DNA of 64,000 bases from Robiginitalea sp. SC105 (GCF_014243345.1 NZ_JACLZF010000001.1:1302001-1366000); one strand, 5' to 3'; counted from the first letter of the stretch, positions 8,694-18,298 are shown. Numbers and translations: made by a program. Notes: generated from the sequence alone by a model not told the origin.

Positions 8694-9698
8694 ATGCGAA
8701 TAAAAATTCTGTTTTTGTTTTTTACCCTCGGGGTGATTCTCAAACCCGTTGCCCAGGAAATTACCATCAAGGATTACCTGGTGCTGGGCGTGGAAGCCTC
8801 GGAAGCCATTTCCGAACGCTACCTGCAACCCGTTTCCAAGGGGTTGCTTTACGGGTTGTCCTCGGGGTGGTACCACGATGCCCGCGTCCCGGAACCCTGG
8901 AAGTTCCGTTTTTCGGTAGCCGCCAACGGCTCCTTTGTCCCTTCGGATGCCAAAAGCTTTGAACTGGATATCACCTCTTTTGAGAACCTCGACGTGGTTG
9001 GGGGCGGGCAGCGCGTCCGGATCCCGACGGTTTTGGGGAGCACGGATTCCGACGTTACCTTCGTGGCCACCCTGGAAGGGGAGACCTTTACCTTCAACGC
9101 CCCTACAGGCATTGGCCTGGTAGAACTCAACCTGCTGCCCACGGCATTCCTGCATGTGGGCATGGGCCTTCCCTGGAACAGTGAGGTGCAGTTCCGGTAT
9201 TTCCCGAAACTGGGGTTGGGTGACGGATCGGTGGGCGTGGTGGGCCTGGGGCTCAAACACCAGATCAACAGCGAAAACGGTCCATGGCAGTCTTTTCCCC
9301 TGGACCTGGCCGTAATGGCGGCCTATACCCGGTTGGATGCGGAATACAACCTGGAGGAAGGGGGGACGGTGACCGGTTCGGGCCAGCGGATCGAAGGGGC
9401 CATGAATGCCTGGCTGACTGAATTGCTGCTATCCACCCGCAATACCCACTGGAACCTCTTTGGGGGTTTTGGGTACGTATTCGGCAACTCCCTCTACGAA
9501 CTCCTGGGGAACTACCGCATCCAGCTTTCCGACCGCGCGGTGGAATTCAACGACCCGTTTGACGTGCGGGAAAACGTCTCGGGCCTTCGGCTGACGGCCG
9601 GCGGCAGCTATACCTACCGGCGTTTTTCCGTCCATTTAAGTTATACGCTGCAGGGATTCAACAACCTGGCTTTTGGCATGCATTACAACTTGTATTAA
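8694..9698 (+). CDS. DUF6588-like exported protein
   Basis: ATG 8694 starts directly on a signal peptide (MRIKILFLFFTLGVILKPVAQ) with AAGGGA upstream; the frame extends to 8658 but the extra residues are polar. The product is 334 residues. The early region (EAISERYLQPVSKGLLYGLSS then GWYHDAR) matches the pattern I associate with DUF6588 proteins of Flavobacteriia, and the rest alternates amphipathic strands and ends in FGMHYNLY, consistent with an outer-membrane barrel. It is followed 35 bp downstream by a lipoprotein gene and is divergent from the DUF481 gene. Confidence 0.65.
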   Translation: MRIKILFLFFTLGVILKPVAQEITIKDYLVLGVEASEAISERYLQPVSKGLLYGLSSGWYHDARVPEPWKFRFSVAANGSFVPSDAKSFELDITSFENLDVVGGGQRVRIPTVLGSTDSDVTFVATLEGETFTFNAPTGIGLVELNLLPTAFLHVGMGLPWNSEVQFRYFPKLGLGDGSVGVVGLGLKHQINSENGPWQSFPLDLAVMAAYTRLDAEYNLEEGGTVTGSGQRIEGAMNAWLTELLLSTRNTHWNLFGGFGYVFGNSLYELLGNYRIQLSDRAVEFNDPFDVRENVSGLRLTAGGSYTYRRFSVHLSYTLQGFNNLAFGMHYNLY

Positions 9699-9733
9699 AT
9701 TTGAATTGCCTTTTAAAAAAAAAGAACTGCGTT

Positions 9734-10363
9734 ATGAAAAAAATGATTTTCCTTCCTGTACTCCTGTTATTCCTGACCGGCTGCTCCACCTACCTGGCCC
9801 AATCGGAAAATATCAGCCAGCAGAAGAAATCCTACGATAAAATACTCGTTGTGGGAAGGACCAGCAGCACAGCCGCCCGGGTCCTTTTTGAACGGGAGGT
9901 TGCTTCCCAATTGCAGGCGAAGGGGGTATCGGCGGAGGCCTCAACGGACCACCTCAAGGAACTGCCACTGGGCGAAAACCCGGGTACCGGCGATCGCGGG
10001 GCCATTCGGGAAAGCCTGGTCAATGCGGGATATGACGGGGTAATCGTTACCAACCTGGTGGACACCCAGCAGTATACGGATGTGATCCCGGGGACTCCCA
10101 GGACCGCCTACGTCGGGGGCCGATACGGCAGGTTTGGTCAGTATTACGGCACTTACCCGATAACCACCTGGGGTCCGGATTACGTGGAAACGGGCACGCG
10201 CTACGTGTTCGAGAGCACGCTGTATTCCCTGGACGAGGCCAATGGGGGGTTGCAATGGGTCGGTACCTTCCGCCTTCAGGATCCCACCGATATCCGCAAG
10301 GCCGTGGGGAAATATGCCTCAGAGCTCACCGCAGCCCTGATGCTGGAAAGCATTGCGCCCTGA
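9734..10363 (+). CDS. Lipoprotein of unknown function
   Basis: A 209-residue product from ATG 9734, where a lipoprotein signal (FLPVLLLFLTGCSTY) begins; the frame is open further to 9701 without signal character. The mature region begins SENISQQKKSYDKILVVGRTSS and includes a segment of roughly 90 residues that looks like an alternating alpha/beta fold (FEREVASQLQAKGVSAEAS, GYDGVIVTNLVDTQ). It resembles small Gram-negative lipoproteins annotated only as hypothetical. It is likely cotranscribed with the DUF6588-like gene. Confidence 0.6.
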   Translation: MKKMIFLPVLLLFLTGCSTYLAQSENISQQKKSYDKILVVGRTSSTAARVLFEREVASQLQAKGVSAEASTDHLKELPLGENPGTGDRGAIRESLVNAGYDGVIVTNLVDTQQYTDVIPGTPRTAYVGGRYGRFGQYYGTYPITTWGPDYVETGTRYVFESTLYSLDEANGGLQWVGTFRLQDPTDIRKAVGKYASELTAALMLESIAP

Positions 10364-10425
10364 CCGGGGAGTTAGGATTCTTTCGGAGGCGCCTGATCCC
10401 TGTTCCGGGCTAATGTCCTCCGTCC

Positions 10426-11508
10426 CTAATCCCTTTCAGGACTAATATCCTTCACGCACCGGAAACCCGTGTGGCCAAAGGCCGAATCCGGGGTGGTGCG
10501 CATGCGGCGGGCCACCCGGTAACCACTGCAGTAGCTGTCGCTGCAGAGGAAGGAGCCGCCACGTACCACGTATTTCTCCGCCAGGGGTTCCGCCGGGTCG
10601 TAGGATTCCTCGGGACCCTTCGGGTCAAAGGCTTCGGAGCCCCCCTGTGACGTTTCGTAAGCATCCGCCCGGTACTTGTCCTGGCACCACTCCCATACAT
10701 TCCCGGCCATGTCGTACAGGCCATACCCGTTGGGCGGATAGGTTTTTACCGGGGCGGTACCCACATACCCGTCCGTCTCGTCGTTCCGGAAGGGGAAGAT
10801 CCCCTGCCAGAAATTGGCTTTCTGTGCGGCATCGGAGGTAGGGGTGTTCCCCCATGGGTACACCGGGTCTTCCAGCCCCCCCATGGCAGCCCATTCCCAT
10901 TCCGCCTCGGTGGGTAGCCGCTTGCCCGCCCATCGGGCATAGGCCTTTGCGTCCTCCAGCGCGATGTGGACCACCGGGTGGTCCATGCGGCCTTCCAGGT
11001 TGCTCCCGGGCCCGTCCGGTTGCCGCCAGTTGGCGCCCAGGGTCCATTCCCACCACTGGGACAGGTCCCTGAGGTCCACCGGGCCGTCCGTTTGCCGGAA
11101 TACCAGGGATCCCGGCTGGAGGATGGAATCCGGGGGCTTGGGGGTCCCCTCCGGCAATTCCTGTTTCATGACTTCCCAGTCCAGGGGGCGCTCGGCGATG
11201 GTGACATAGCCCGTAGCCTCCACAAAAGCTTCAAACTCCCAATTGGTCACCTCGGTGGCGTCCATGAAAAAGGCGGAGACCCCCACCTTCCGGCGGGGCA
11301 GTTCGTCCTGCTGGGCCTGCTCCGTTTTGCCCCCCATCAAAAAACTGCCCGAGGGGACATACACCATCCCGGCGGGTGCAGGGACTTCTGCCGCCGCTGC
11401 GATTTCGGTCTTTTGCTCCCCGCAGCCGCTGATGCAAATGGAAACGACCAGGGCGATCAGGGTGCGGACCGACCCGATGCCAACTAAGGCTTTTCTGAAT
11501 GGTTTCAT
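10426..11508 (-). CDS. Formylglycine-generating enzyme family (SUMF1) lipoprotein
   Basis: A 360-residue protein with a lipoprotein signal (SICISGC) and a full FGE-sulfatase domain from about residue 45 to the end: VPSGSFLMGG, the substrate-surface blocks, GYGLYDMAGNVWEWCQD, and the C-terminal block RGGSFLCSDSYCSGYRVARR. Cys322 and Cys327 in that block correspond to the two catalytic cysteines of true formylglycine-generating enzyme (the CxxxxC arrangement of the human protein), so it probably converts the sulfatase active-site Cys to formylglycine rather than being a bare structural relative. It lies downstream of two sulfatase genes that carry the target motif. An intervening terminator (11572-11602) suggests it has its own promoter or relies on readthrough. 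Confidence 0.85.
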   Translation of the reverse strand: MKPFRKALVGIGSVRTLIALVVSICISGCGEQKTEIAAAAEVPAPAGMVYVPSGSFLMGGKTEQAQQDELPRRKVGVSAFFMDATEVTNWEFEAFVEATGYVTIAERPLDWEVMKQELPEGTPKPPDSILQPGSLVFRQTDGPVDLRDLSQWWEWTLGANWRQPDGPGSNLEGRMDHPVVHIALEDAKAYARWAGKRLPTEAEWEWAAMGGLEDPVYPWGNTPTSDAAQKANFWQGIFPFRNDETDGYVGTAPVKTYPPNGYGLYDMAGNVWEWCQDKYRADAYETSQGGSEAFDPKGPEESYDPAEPLAEKYVVRGGSFLCSDSYCSGYRVARRMRTTPDSAFGHTGFRCVKDISPERD

Positions 11509-11571
11509 AGTCTTTACAATTTTAATGGGATTGCCGGGATTTTTACAAAGTTACAGGTTACTTGTGTCCTT

Positions 11572-11602
11572 TAAAAAAAACAGGCCCGAATCCGGGCCTG
11601 TT
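11572..11602 (-). terminator. Rho-independent terminator downstream of sulfatase gene
   Basis: Stem 11579-11588 with 11593-11602, four-base loop; reading the minus strand the stem is followed by a run of T (the A run at 11572-11580). It separates the sulfatases from the FGE gene. Confidence 0.8.
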
Positions 11603-11623
11603 CCATTAATGAATTCCTGAATG

Positions 11624-13180
11624 TTACTGTCTGGCTTTTGCCTTGAGAATCGCATCAATCGCCTTGTTGATATCCAGGGAAGCCGCTTCCTGCCTCGGCG
11701 GATAATCCTTGAAGGTGGAAAGGTGCTCATTAAGCAACCCGATGGCCGGCTGCATGACCCAGGATTTTTCCATGATCAGGTGGAAGCCCGTGATGTCATC
11801 GTAGTGCTCAAACGGGTCCTTCCGCAGGTTGAAGAGCTGTGGCATGGTATGGGAGACCATGTCGTCAAAATACCGCTCCTTGGTGGCGAAGTGCATTTTC
11901 CAAGGCCCCACGCGCATCGCAGTCAATCCGGATTCGTAGTAGTAGAAGAAATGGTTGCGGGCAGATTCGTCGGTTTTCCCGGTCCAGTAGTCCAGGTTGT
12001 TATAGCCGTCGATATACACCCGATAAGTCATGTCGCCAATTTTCTTCCCTTTCTTCAATTCCTCGGAAATATTCGGGTTGCCCACTGCGGCCATCAGGGT
12101 GGGGACCACATCCTCATGGGCTGAAATGCCATTGCGGATGAGGCCGGCAGGGATCTTGCCCGGCCACCGGACCAGAAAGGGCGACCGGAGCCCGCCTTCC
12201 CAGGTGGTCATTTTTTCGCCCCGGAACATGGTTACCCCGGCATGGGGGAAGGAGCTTTGTTCGGGCCCGTTGTCCGTGGTGTAGATGACAATGGTATTGT
12301 CGCTGATCCCCAGCTCCTCCATGTAATCGAGCAATTCCCCTACTTGCTGGTCATGCTCAATCAGGCCATGCCCGAAAAGGTCCATGTCCGTACTGATATC
12401 GGTGGCGAGGTTTTTACTCTCCTCCTTTAACCGGGTATAAACGTGCATCCTGCTCGTGGCATGCCAGATAAAGAAGGGCTTGTCCGCTTCCGAAGCCCGC
12501 TTCATAAAATCCTTGGACCGGCGCACCAGTTCGTCATCGAAGGTCTTCATGTCTTCGCTGGTCAGGGGGCCGGTATCGGTGACCCGCTGCTTGCCCACCA
12601 CGCCAAACCTGGGGTCCTCGGTGGCGTCAAACCGATCCGTGGCAAAGGATTCAATCACGCCCCGTGGCCCGTATTTGTTGGCGAATTCCGCAGATTTCGG
12701 GTAATCGGCCTGTTCGGGTTCTTCCGAAACGTTGAGGTGGTAGAGGTTCCCGTAGAATTCATCAAAACCGTGGACCGTGGGAAGGTGTTCGTTGCGGTCC
12801 CCCAGGTGGTTCTTGCCGAACTGACCGGTCATATAGCCCAGGGGTTTCAAGAGCTCCGCAAGGGTAGGGTCTTCCTTTTTCAGCCCCAGGGGGTTCCCCG
12901 GTTGCCCTACGGTGGTCAGCCCCGTACGCACGGGTTTCTGGCCGGTGATAAAGGCAGCCCGGCCGGCGGTACAGCTTGGTTGGGAATAGTGATCCGTAAA
13001 CAGGACACCTTCCCTGGCAATCCGATCGATGTTCGGAGTGGGATACTGCATGCCCATTGAATAGGCGCTCAGGGCATTGGGCGCCACATCATCCACCATG
13101 ATCACCAGGATGTTCGGCTTATCCTGGGCCGAAAGCGCCAGGCAAAAGCAGCCCAGAATCAGAAATAGTATTTTTTTCAT
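11624..13180 (-). CDS. Sulfatase (arylsulfatase A type), second of tandem pair
   Basis: A 518-residue exported protein (signal MKKILFLILGCFCLALSAQ). The alkaline-phosphatase-superfamily metal motif NILVIMVDD is at residues 23-31. The formylglycine motif is SCTAGRAAFITGQ with Cys70 as the residue to be oxidised, matching the C-x-A/P-x-R pattern of type I sulfatases. Further family signatures are GKNHLGDRNEHLP and VIYTTDNGPEQ. It should hydrolyse a sulfate ester in the periplasm; natural substrates for marine Bacteroidetes are usually algal polysaccharides or sulfated small molecules, but nothing here identifies it. It is a close paralogue of the gene upstream. Its start codon is preceded by an 8-bp tandem repeat (13183-13214). 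Confidence 0.9.
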   Translation of the reverse strand: MKKILFLILGCFCLALSAQDKPNILVIMVDDVAPNALSAYSMGMQYPTPNIDRIAREGVLFTDHYSQPSCTAGRAAFITGQKPVRTGLTTVGQPGNPLGLKKEDPTLAELLKPLGYMTGQFGKNHLGDRNEHLPTVHGFDEFYGNLYHLNVSEEPEQADYPKSAEFANKYGPRGVIESFATDRFDATEDPRFGVVGKQRVTDTGPLTSEDMKTFDDELVRRSKDFMKRASEADKPFFIWHATSRMHVYTRLKEESKNLATDISTDMDLFGHGLIEHDQQVGELLDYMEELGISDNTIVIYTTDNGPEQSSFPHAGVTMFRGEKMTTWEGGLRSPFLVRWPGKIPAGLIRNGISAHEDVVPTLMAAVGNPNISEELKKGKKIGDMTYRVYIDGYNNLDYWTGKTDESARNHFFYYYESGLTAMRVGPWKMHFATKERYFDDMVSHTMPQLFNLRKDPFEHYDDITGFHLIMEKSWVMQPAIGLLNEHLSTFKDYPPRQEAASLDINKAIDAILKAKARQ

Positions 13181-13182
13181 TT

Positions 13183-13214
13183 TTAAGGATTTAAGGATTT
13201 AAGGATTTAAGGAT
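13183..13214 (+). repeat. Tandem repeat, TTAAGGAT x4, in leader of sulfatase gene
   Basis: Four perfect copies of an 8-bp unit immediately upstream of the ATG at 13180 of the downstream sulfatase (minus strand). The array lies in the 5' leader, between the two sulfatase genes, so copy-number change by slippage would alter leader length but not the reading frame. Confidence 0.9.
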
Positions 13215-13251
13215 TTAACGACTTTTATATTGTTGAACAACTTAGGGCGGC

Positions 13252-14793
13252 CTACTGCTTCCCTTCCTGCAACTGTTCCACCAATTCGGAGAAATCCAGG
13301 GTGGCGGCCTTCTGTACCGGAGGATATTCGGCCAGTGACCTGATATGTTCCCCCAGGAGTTCCTGAACGGGCTCATTTAAAAACTGCTTCCGCTGCAAAA
13401 TGTCCGATCGGTCCGTCACGTTGTCAAAACTTTCGTAAGGGTCAAAATGAAGGTTGTAAATGATGGGGAATTTTTGCTTTTCATAGGGGGCATAATAGTC
13501 CTCGCTGGTTTGAAAATGCAGTTTCCACTGGTTGACCCGTACGGCCCGGATGTCGGATTCGTGGTAGTAAATGAAGTTGTTCCTGGCGCTTTGATCCGTT
13601 TTGCCCAACCAGTAATCCAGGTTGTTTACCCCGTCGATGTACTGCTTTCGTTCCCTTCGCATCTTTTCGGCAACGTTGTCAACACCCGCAGCGGCGGCCA
13701 AAGTCGTGAATATATCCATGTGGGACTGGATACCCCGGAGTACTTTTCCTTCGGGGATGTGGTTTTTCCACATGACCATCATGGGCACCCGTACCCCGCC
13801 TTCGTAGGTGGTCATTTTCTCGCCCCTGAAGGGGGTGGTGCCCCCGTGGAGCCGGGCACTGTGCTCCGGTCCGTTATCGGTGGAATAAATGACGATGGTG
13901 TTTTCTAGCACCCCCATTTTTTCGAGTTCCTCCAGGATCATGCCGACCTGCATGTCGTGCTCAATCATCCCGCTTCCGTAAAAATCGTGCTCTGTGGTAT
14001 AGGGGAGGGCCAGGTAGCGGCTTTCGGGCTTGAGGCGGGTGAACATATGCATCCGGCTCGGATTCAGCCAGACAAAGAACGGCTTGTCATCGCTTTGTGC
14101 CCTTTTCATAAAATCCAGGGAGGCATCGATAAATTCCTGGTCGACGGTTTCCATCCGCTCCCGCGACAATTGTCCGGTATCATCTATCCGCTGTTTGCCG
14201 ACCTTGCCAAAGCGGGGGTCCACGGTAGGGTCATCCACCGTGGTCGCATAGGTGTGGAGTACCCCGCGCGTACCATATTTCTTGAAAAATTCCGGATCCT
14301 GGGGATAATCCTTCTGTTGGTATTCCTCCTGCGTATTCAGGTGGTACAGGTTCCCGAAAAACTCATCGAACCCGTGTACGGTGGGGAGGTGTTCATTCCG
14401 GTCGCCGAGGTGGTTCTTTCCGAACTGACCGGTTGCATATCCCTGTGTTTTCAGGACTTCGGCCAGGGTGGGGGACTCCTTTTTCAGGCCCAGTTCGCCA
14501 CCAGGCCTTCCCACTGTGGTCATCCCGCTCCGTATCGGGTACTGTCCGGTAATCAGGGCGGCCCGTCCGGCAGTACAGGACGGCTGTGCATAGTGTTCAG
14601 TAAATAGTACGCCTTCCCTGCCAATCCGGTCAATGTTGGGCGTTGTATAGCCCATCACCCCATTTCCATAGGCACTTACGTTGCTCCAGCCCACATCATC
14701 CGGGAAGATGATCAGGATGTTTGGTTTCTCCTGGGCGGAAAGGGAAAGGCAAAGGCATGCCAAAGCAGTAAATATCAACTGTTTCATTTTCAA
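13252..14793 (-). CDS. Sulfatase (arylsulfatase A type), first of tandem pair
   Basis: A 513-residue exported protein with a signal peptide (LACLCLSLSAQ). It carries the metal site NILIIFPDD, the formylglycine motif SCTAGRAALITGQ (Cys73), GKNHLGDRNEHLP and VIYSTDNGPEH. It shares architecture and most motifs with the downstream sulfatase; the two probably arose by tandem duplication and then diverged in substrate-facing loops. ATG codons at residues 1 and 3 are both plausible starts. Substrate is not deducible from sequence. The locus has no SusC/SusD or glycoside hydrolase genes next to it, so I do not assign it to a polysaccharide utilisation locus. Confidence 0.9.
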   Translation of the reverse strand: MKMKQLIFTALACLCLSLSAQEKPNILIIFPDDVGWSNVSAYGNGVMGYTTPNIDRIGREGVLFTEHYAQPSCTAGRAALITGQYPIRSGMTTVGRPGGELGLKKESPTLAEVLKTQGYATGQFGKNHLGDRNEHLPTVHGFDEFFGNLYHLNTQEEYQQKDYPQDPEFFKKYGTRGVLHTYATTVDDPTVDPRFGKVGKQRIDDTGQLSRERMETVDQEFIDASLDFMKRAQSDDKPFFVWLNPSRMHMFTRLKPESRYLALPYTTEHDFYGSGMIEHDMQVGMILEELEKMGVLENTIVIYSTDNGPEHSARLHGGTTPFRGEKMTTYEGGVRVPMMVMWKNHIPEGKVLRGIQSHMDIFTTLAAAAGVDNVAEKMRRERKQYIDGVNNLDYWLGKTDQSARNNFIYYHESDIRAVRVNQWKLHFQTSEDYYAPYEKQKFPIIYNLHFDPYESFDNVTDRSDILQRKQFLNEPVQELLGEHIRSLAEYPPVQKAATLDFSELVEQLQEGKQ

Positions 14794-15103
14794 GTGTTTA
14801 ACCGTTAAAAATGCGTATGCTCTGGAAAGGTTGTTTGGTTGGAAACATCCCTAAGGGATGGAATTCCGGAGAGAAGATATAAAAATAATTGGAAAAAGAT
14901 ATCCGCCCCCCTAAAAAGACAGTGGCTTTACCAAATCATAACAGCAGGCATCAAGTTGTTGTATGGACAAGCTGAGCGGCCGGCTTCCTTTGAAACCCAT
15001 CTTTGTCTTTAGATAAGGCCGTGCTCTGGCCCTTAAATGATACAGGTCATTCCACAATTCGCTGCAAAAGACCATCTTTATCGTTCACTGTAAACCTGGG
15101 ATC
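14794..15103. other. Intergenic region, 310 bp
   Basis: Divergent upstream region of the sulfatase and of a small membrane protein gene. No RNA gene, no convincing promoter consensus and no repeat is seen. Confidence 0.5.
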
Positions 15104-15286
15104 ATGGCAAACAAAAAAGACGACAAGAGTACATGGGCCATTGGCGGGATGACCCTGGTAGGCCTGGGGGCCGGGCTTATTTTTATCCAGTCCTCTCCTA
15201 TTCTGATGGTGGCTTCCATCCTTATCGGGATTGGTCTGGGCCTGGTGATTACCTCCCTGATTTCTAACCGGCATCAAGGGATGTAG
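15104..15286 (+). CDS. Small membrane protein, hypothetical
   Basis: A 60-residue protein with two predicted membrane helices (about residues 11-29 and 31-53, rich in Gly, Leu, Ile, Val) and short polar ends. It has no recognisable family. The charged N-terminus (KKDDK) and the C-terminal SNRHQG suggest both ends face the cytoplasm. It ends 5 bp before the tail of the converging DUF302 gene. Real-gene support is its length, sensible composition and a clean ATG. Confidence 0.55.
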   Translation: MANKKDDKSTWAIGGMTLVGLGAGLIFIQSSPILMVASILIGIGLGLVITSLISNRHQGM

Positions 15287-15291
15287 GCATT

Positions 15292-15681
15292 TTACAGGCT
15301 CTGAATGACCTTTTTGAGTTTGTCGCGGACGGTTCCTGCAATGGCAGCAAGTTCATCATTCTCCACGGCCTGCATGGATGCCGAGGGGTCTACCGCGGCA
15401 ACTTCGATGTTGCCGGGGACTTTTTCCTGGACGATGACGTTGCAGGGCAGCATGGTACCGATCTTATCTTCCGACTGCAGGGCCCGATAGGCCAGGGGTG
15501 GGTTGCAGGCCCCCAGGATCTTGTAGTTGTGGAAATCCGCGTCCAGTTTTTTCTTCAGCGTGGCCCTGATATCGATTTCGGTCAACACCCCGAACCCCTC
15601 CTTTTTGAGCGCTTCCGTGGTTTCGTGGACCGCCTGGTCAAACGATTTGCCTTTGATTTGGGTAGCAAAATAGTAGCTCAT
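15292..15681 (-). CDS. DUF302 family protein
   Basis: Start ATG 15681 is preceded by an AAGGAAAG Shine-Dalgarno sequence and gives 129 residues; the frame stays open to 15858 but the added 59 residues have no family similarity. The protein starts MSYYFATQIKGKSFDQAV and contains the DUF302 core: FGVLTEIDIRATLKKKL, YKILGACNPPLAYRAL, IGTMLPCNVIVQE. DUF302 proteins are small cytoplasmic proteins of unknown function. It is divergent from upp. Confidence 0.85.
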   Translation of the reverse strand: MSYYFATQIKGKSFDQAVHETTEALKKEGFGVLTEIDIRATLKKKLDADFHNYKILGACNPPLAYRALQSEDKIGTMLPCNVIVQEKVPGNIEVAAVDPSASMQAVENDELAAIAGTVRDKLKKVIQSL

Positions 15682-15970
15682 ACTTTCCTTATTTACGATT
15701 ATTAAATATTGCCGATGGCTCCAGGCATTCAAACGAATGCTTCGCGAATCTGCCGAATGGTTGAGAATCCATTGGTAGGGGGCATCGACCTCTTTCCTTT
15801 TCACAGCCGGGTTGACGGCCAGTGTAATGATCTGGCACCTGAAATGGGTGTTTCCCATAAAGGTATCCCGGATCAGGCCAAATGCACATGATTATTGTCA
15901 TTGCTGCAGGGGTTCGCCCGGTATACATTCGCACCAAGGGCTTATGGGCCGCTTTGCTCAATATAGACAT

Positions 15971-16631
<661 letters not shown>

Positions 16632-16757
16632 GGCGGAGTCCTACCTTGTGAAGGTTTTAAAAGTATTGATAAATACGGTATTATCTTTTGCCGTTTTTGA
16701 CACAGGTCATTTTCTCCCGGCTCCGGCTGGAATACTTTTAAGGCAAATCCTGTAGTC

Positions 16758-17285
16758 ATGAAAACACTGCGGTTCCTGTCCATCCTTACCCTCGTTTTTA
16801 CAATGAACACGGCAAGTGCCCAAAAGGTAAAATCCTTCAAGGCCTGGGTGACCTTAACGGATAATACCCGATCCAAAGGAATCCTGTTTTTGGCGGATAG
16901 CGATTCACTTGTCATCATGGGGCAGGATTTGAACAAAATCAATATTGATCCCCGGATGATAAAAACCATCCAGATAAGAAGAAAGGGCAGTGTGGGGAAA
17001 GGATTATGGATCGGCGCACTGAGTGGCGCGGTTTTAGGCGCGGTTGGTGGTGCTGCCGGCGGGGACGATGAACCCGGCTTCTTTTCCATGACGGCTGAGG
17101 AAAAGGCACTTGGCGGGGCCATAATCACTTCTTTCCCGGCAGCCGGGTTGGGGGCTTTACTGGGTTCGGCAAGGGTGACGTATGCCATTGAGGGTAATTT
17201 GGCCGGTTATTTAAACGTCCTGCCAAAATTAGAGGGTTACGCCCTTCATAAAAAAGCAGAACGATTAAACGCTTCCAATTTTTAA
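16758..17285 (+). CDS. Exported glycine-zipper protein, family copy 1
   Basis: A 175-residue protein with a signal peptide (TMNTASAQ). The mature part begins KVKSFKAWVTLTDNTRSKGILFLADSDSLVIM, then a basic IQIRRKGSVGKG segment and a glycine-rich hydrophobic stretch (about residues 80-135) of G-x3-G type likely to insert in a membrane, then a tail ending in a leucine-rich helix. It is paralogous to the next gene (17394) and to 26235-26792; all three share AQ(K/M)xKxY/F, DNxxxKGxLYAA and LKLRRxGSIGKG-type blocks. Family and function unknown to me. Confidence 0.7.
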   Translation: MKTLRFLSILTLVFTMNTASAQKVKSFKAWVTLTDNTRSKGILFLADSDSLVIMGQDLNKINIDPRMIKTIQIRRKGSVGKGLWIGALSGAVLGAVGGAAGGDDEPGFFSMTAEEKALGGAIITSFPAAGLGALLGSARVTYAIEGNLAGYLNVLPKLEGYALHKKAERLNASNF

Positions 17286-17393
17286 GGTACTGCGGGGGGA
17301 ATGGCAAACCGAATGGTCAACGAACGGAATTTTTTTTACAAGCAATCAGCTTTTGGGTTAAAACTGAATTTCTGGGAATTATAAAGCCAAATC

Positions 17394-17888
17394 ATGAAAT
17401 CACTTCCTTTCCTTCCGGTCCTGGCGCTCATTTTTACCCTGTCAACCACCCATGCCCAAAAGGTGAAAACCTACGACGTCAGGGTATTCCTGATGGACAA
17501 TTCACAGGTTAAAGGCACCTTGTATGCTGCCCGCGAGAGTGAATTAGTGATCCTTCGGGAGGATTTGACCCCTGTAAAATATCTTCCGGAAAACATTCGC
17601 GCATTAAAGCTGAGAAGGGCGGGCAGCATTGGTAAAGGCGCATGGGTTGGGGCTGTGGGGGGCTGTATTGCAGGGGCGGTTGCCGGTTATGCCTCCGAGT
17701 CGGGAAGCGGATGGGAGGATGTTGGTGCAATAGGCGGAGCCATTGTCGGAACGCCCCTGGGTGCTATAGTCGGGGTGGTAATCGGATCAGGTAAAAAGAA
17801 ATACACCTTAAACGGGGACAAAGACCGTTACAACGCGCTGCTGCCAACGCTGGAAAAGTACACGCCTCAGAAAGGCCATAAATCATGA
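17394..17888 (+). CDS. Exported glycine-zipper protein, family copy 2
   Basis: A 164-residue paralogue of the preceding gene. Signal peptide (MKSLPFLPVLALIFTLSTTHAQ), then KVKTYDVRVFLMDNSQVKGTL, IRALKLRRAGSIGKG, a Gly-rich membrane-like stretch (VGAVGGCIAGAVAGYASESG), and a short C-terminal tail (YNALLPTLEKYTP). Its stop overlaps the ATG of the VVYH-type lipoprotein gene (17885) by 4 bp, an arrangement typical of translational coupling, which ties the two families together functionally. Confidence 0.7.
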   Translation: MKSLPFLPVLALIFTLSTTHAQKVKTYDVRVFLMDNSQVKGTLYAARESELVILREDLTPVKYLPENIRALKLRRAGSIGKGAWVGAVGGCIAGAVAGYASESGSGWEDVGAIGGAIVGTPLGAIVGVVIGSGKKKYTLNGDKDRYNALLPTLEKYTPQKGHKS

Positions 17889-18298
17889 ATGCAACTAGTA
17901 AATGGTTCAAAGCCATCGCACGAATCCTTGCAGTTTTGCTATTGTTCCAAAGCTGTGTAGTCTATCACAGGACCCCTACAACCCTGGAGAAAGCCGCCCG
18001 GGAGCAGATCAAAACAAAGGTTGCCAGTACCGGAGGGGAAACCTACAGGTTCGATTATATCACGTACGAGGATGGAAAATACTATGGAGTGAACAGGAGT
18101 TCCGGGGAATGGTTAAAGACCCCATTGGATCAAACAGTTATCACCCAGGCCTATCTGAAGAATAAACGGGCATCAACCTGGGCAACTTTGGCAACTATCT
18201 CGGTTCCCGTAATTGCCATAGCCCTGGCAATCATTATCCCTACGCTGCCCTGGGGAAATGATCCGATTTTCGTCTTTGAAGATTCGGATGCAACCTAA
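17885..18298 (+). CDS. VVYH-type lipoprotein with C-terminal membrane helix, copy 1
   Basis: A 137-residue protein with lipoprotein signal (LLLFQSCVVYH), a short soluble region (TPTTLEKAAREQIKTK and an FDYITYEDGKYYGVNRS segment), and a hydrophobic helix near residues 100-120. Three further copies lie at 23804, 24323 and 52958. The 4-bp overlap with the glycine-zipper gene suggests cotranslation. Function unknown; the shared lipobox-YHKTPVSL start followed by a YGV- or YFG-containing domain marks the family. Confidence 0.7.
   Translation: MNATSKWFKAIARILAVLLLFQSCVVYHRTPTTLEKAAREQIKTKVASTGGETYRFDYITYEDGKYYGVNRSSGEWLKTPLDQTVITQAYLKNKRASTWATLATISVPVIAIALAIIIPTLPWGNDPIFVFEDSDAT

Noticed and set aside
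13183-13214. Possible riboswitch or ribosome site
   Set aside because: Simple 8-bp tandem repeat; no aptamer-like structure.
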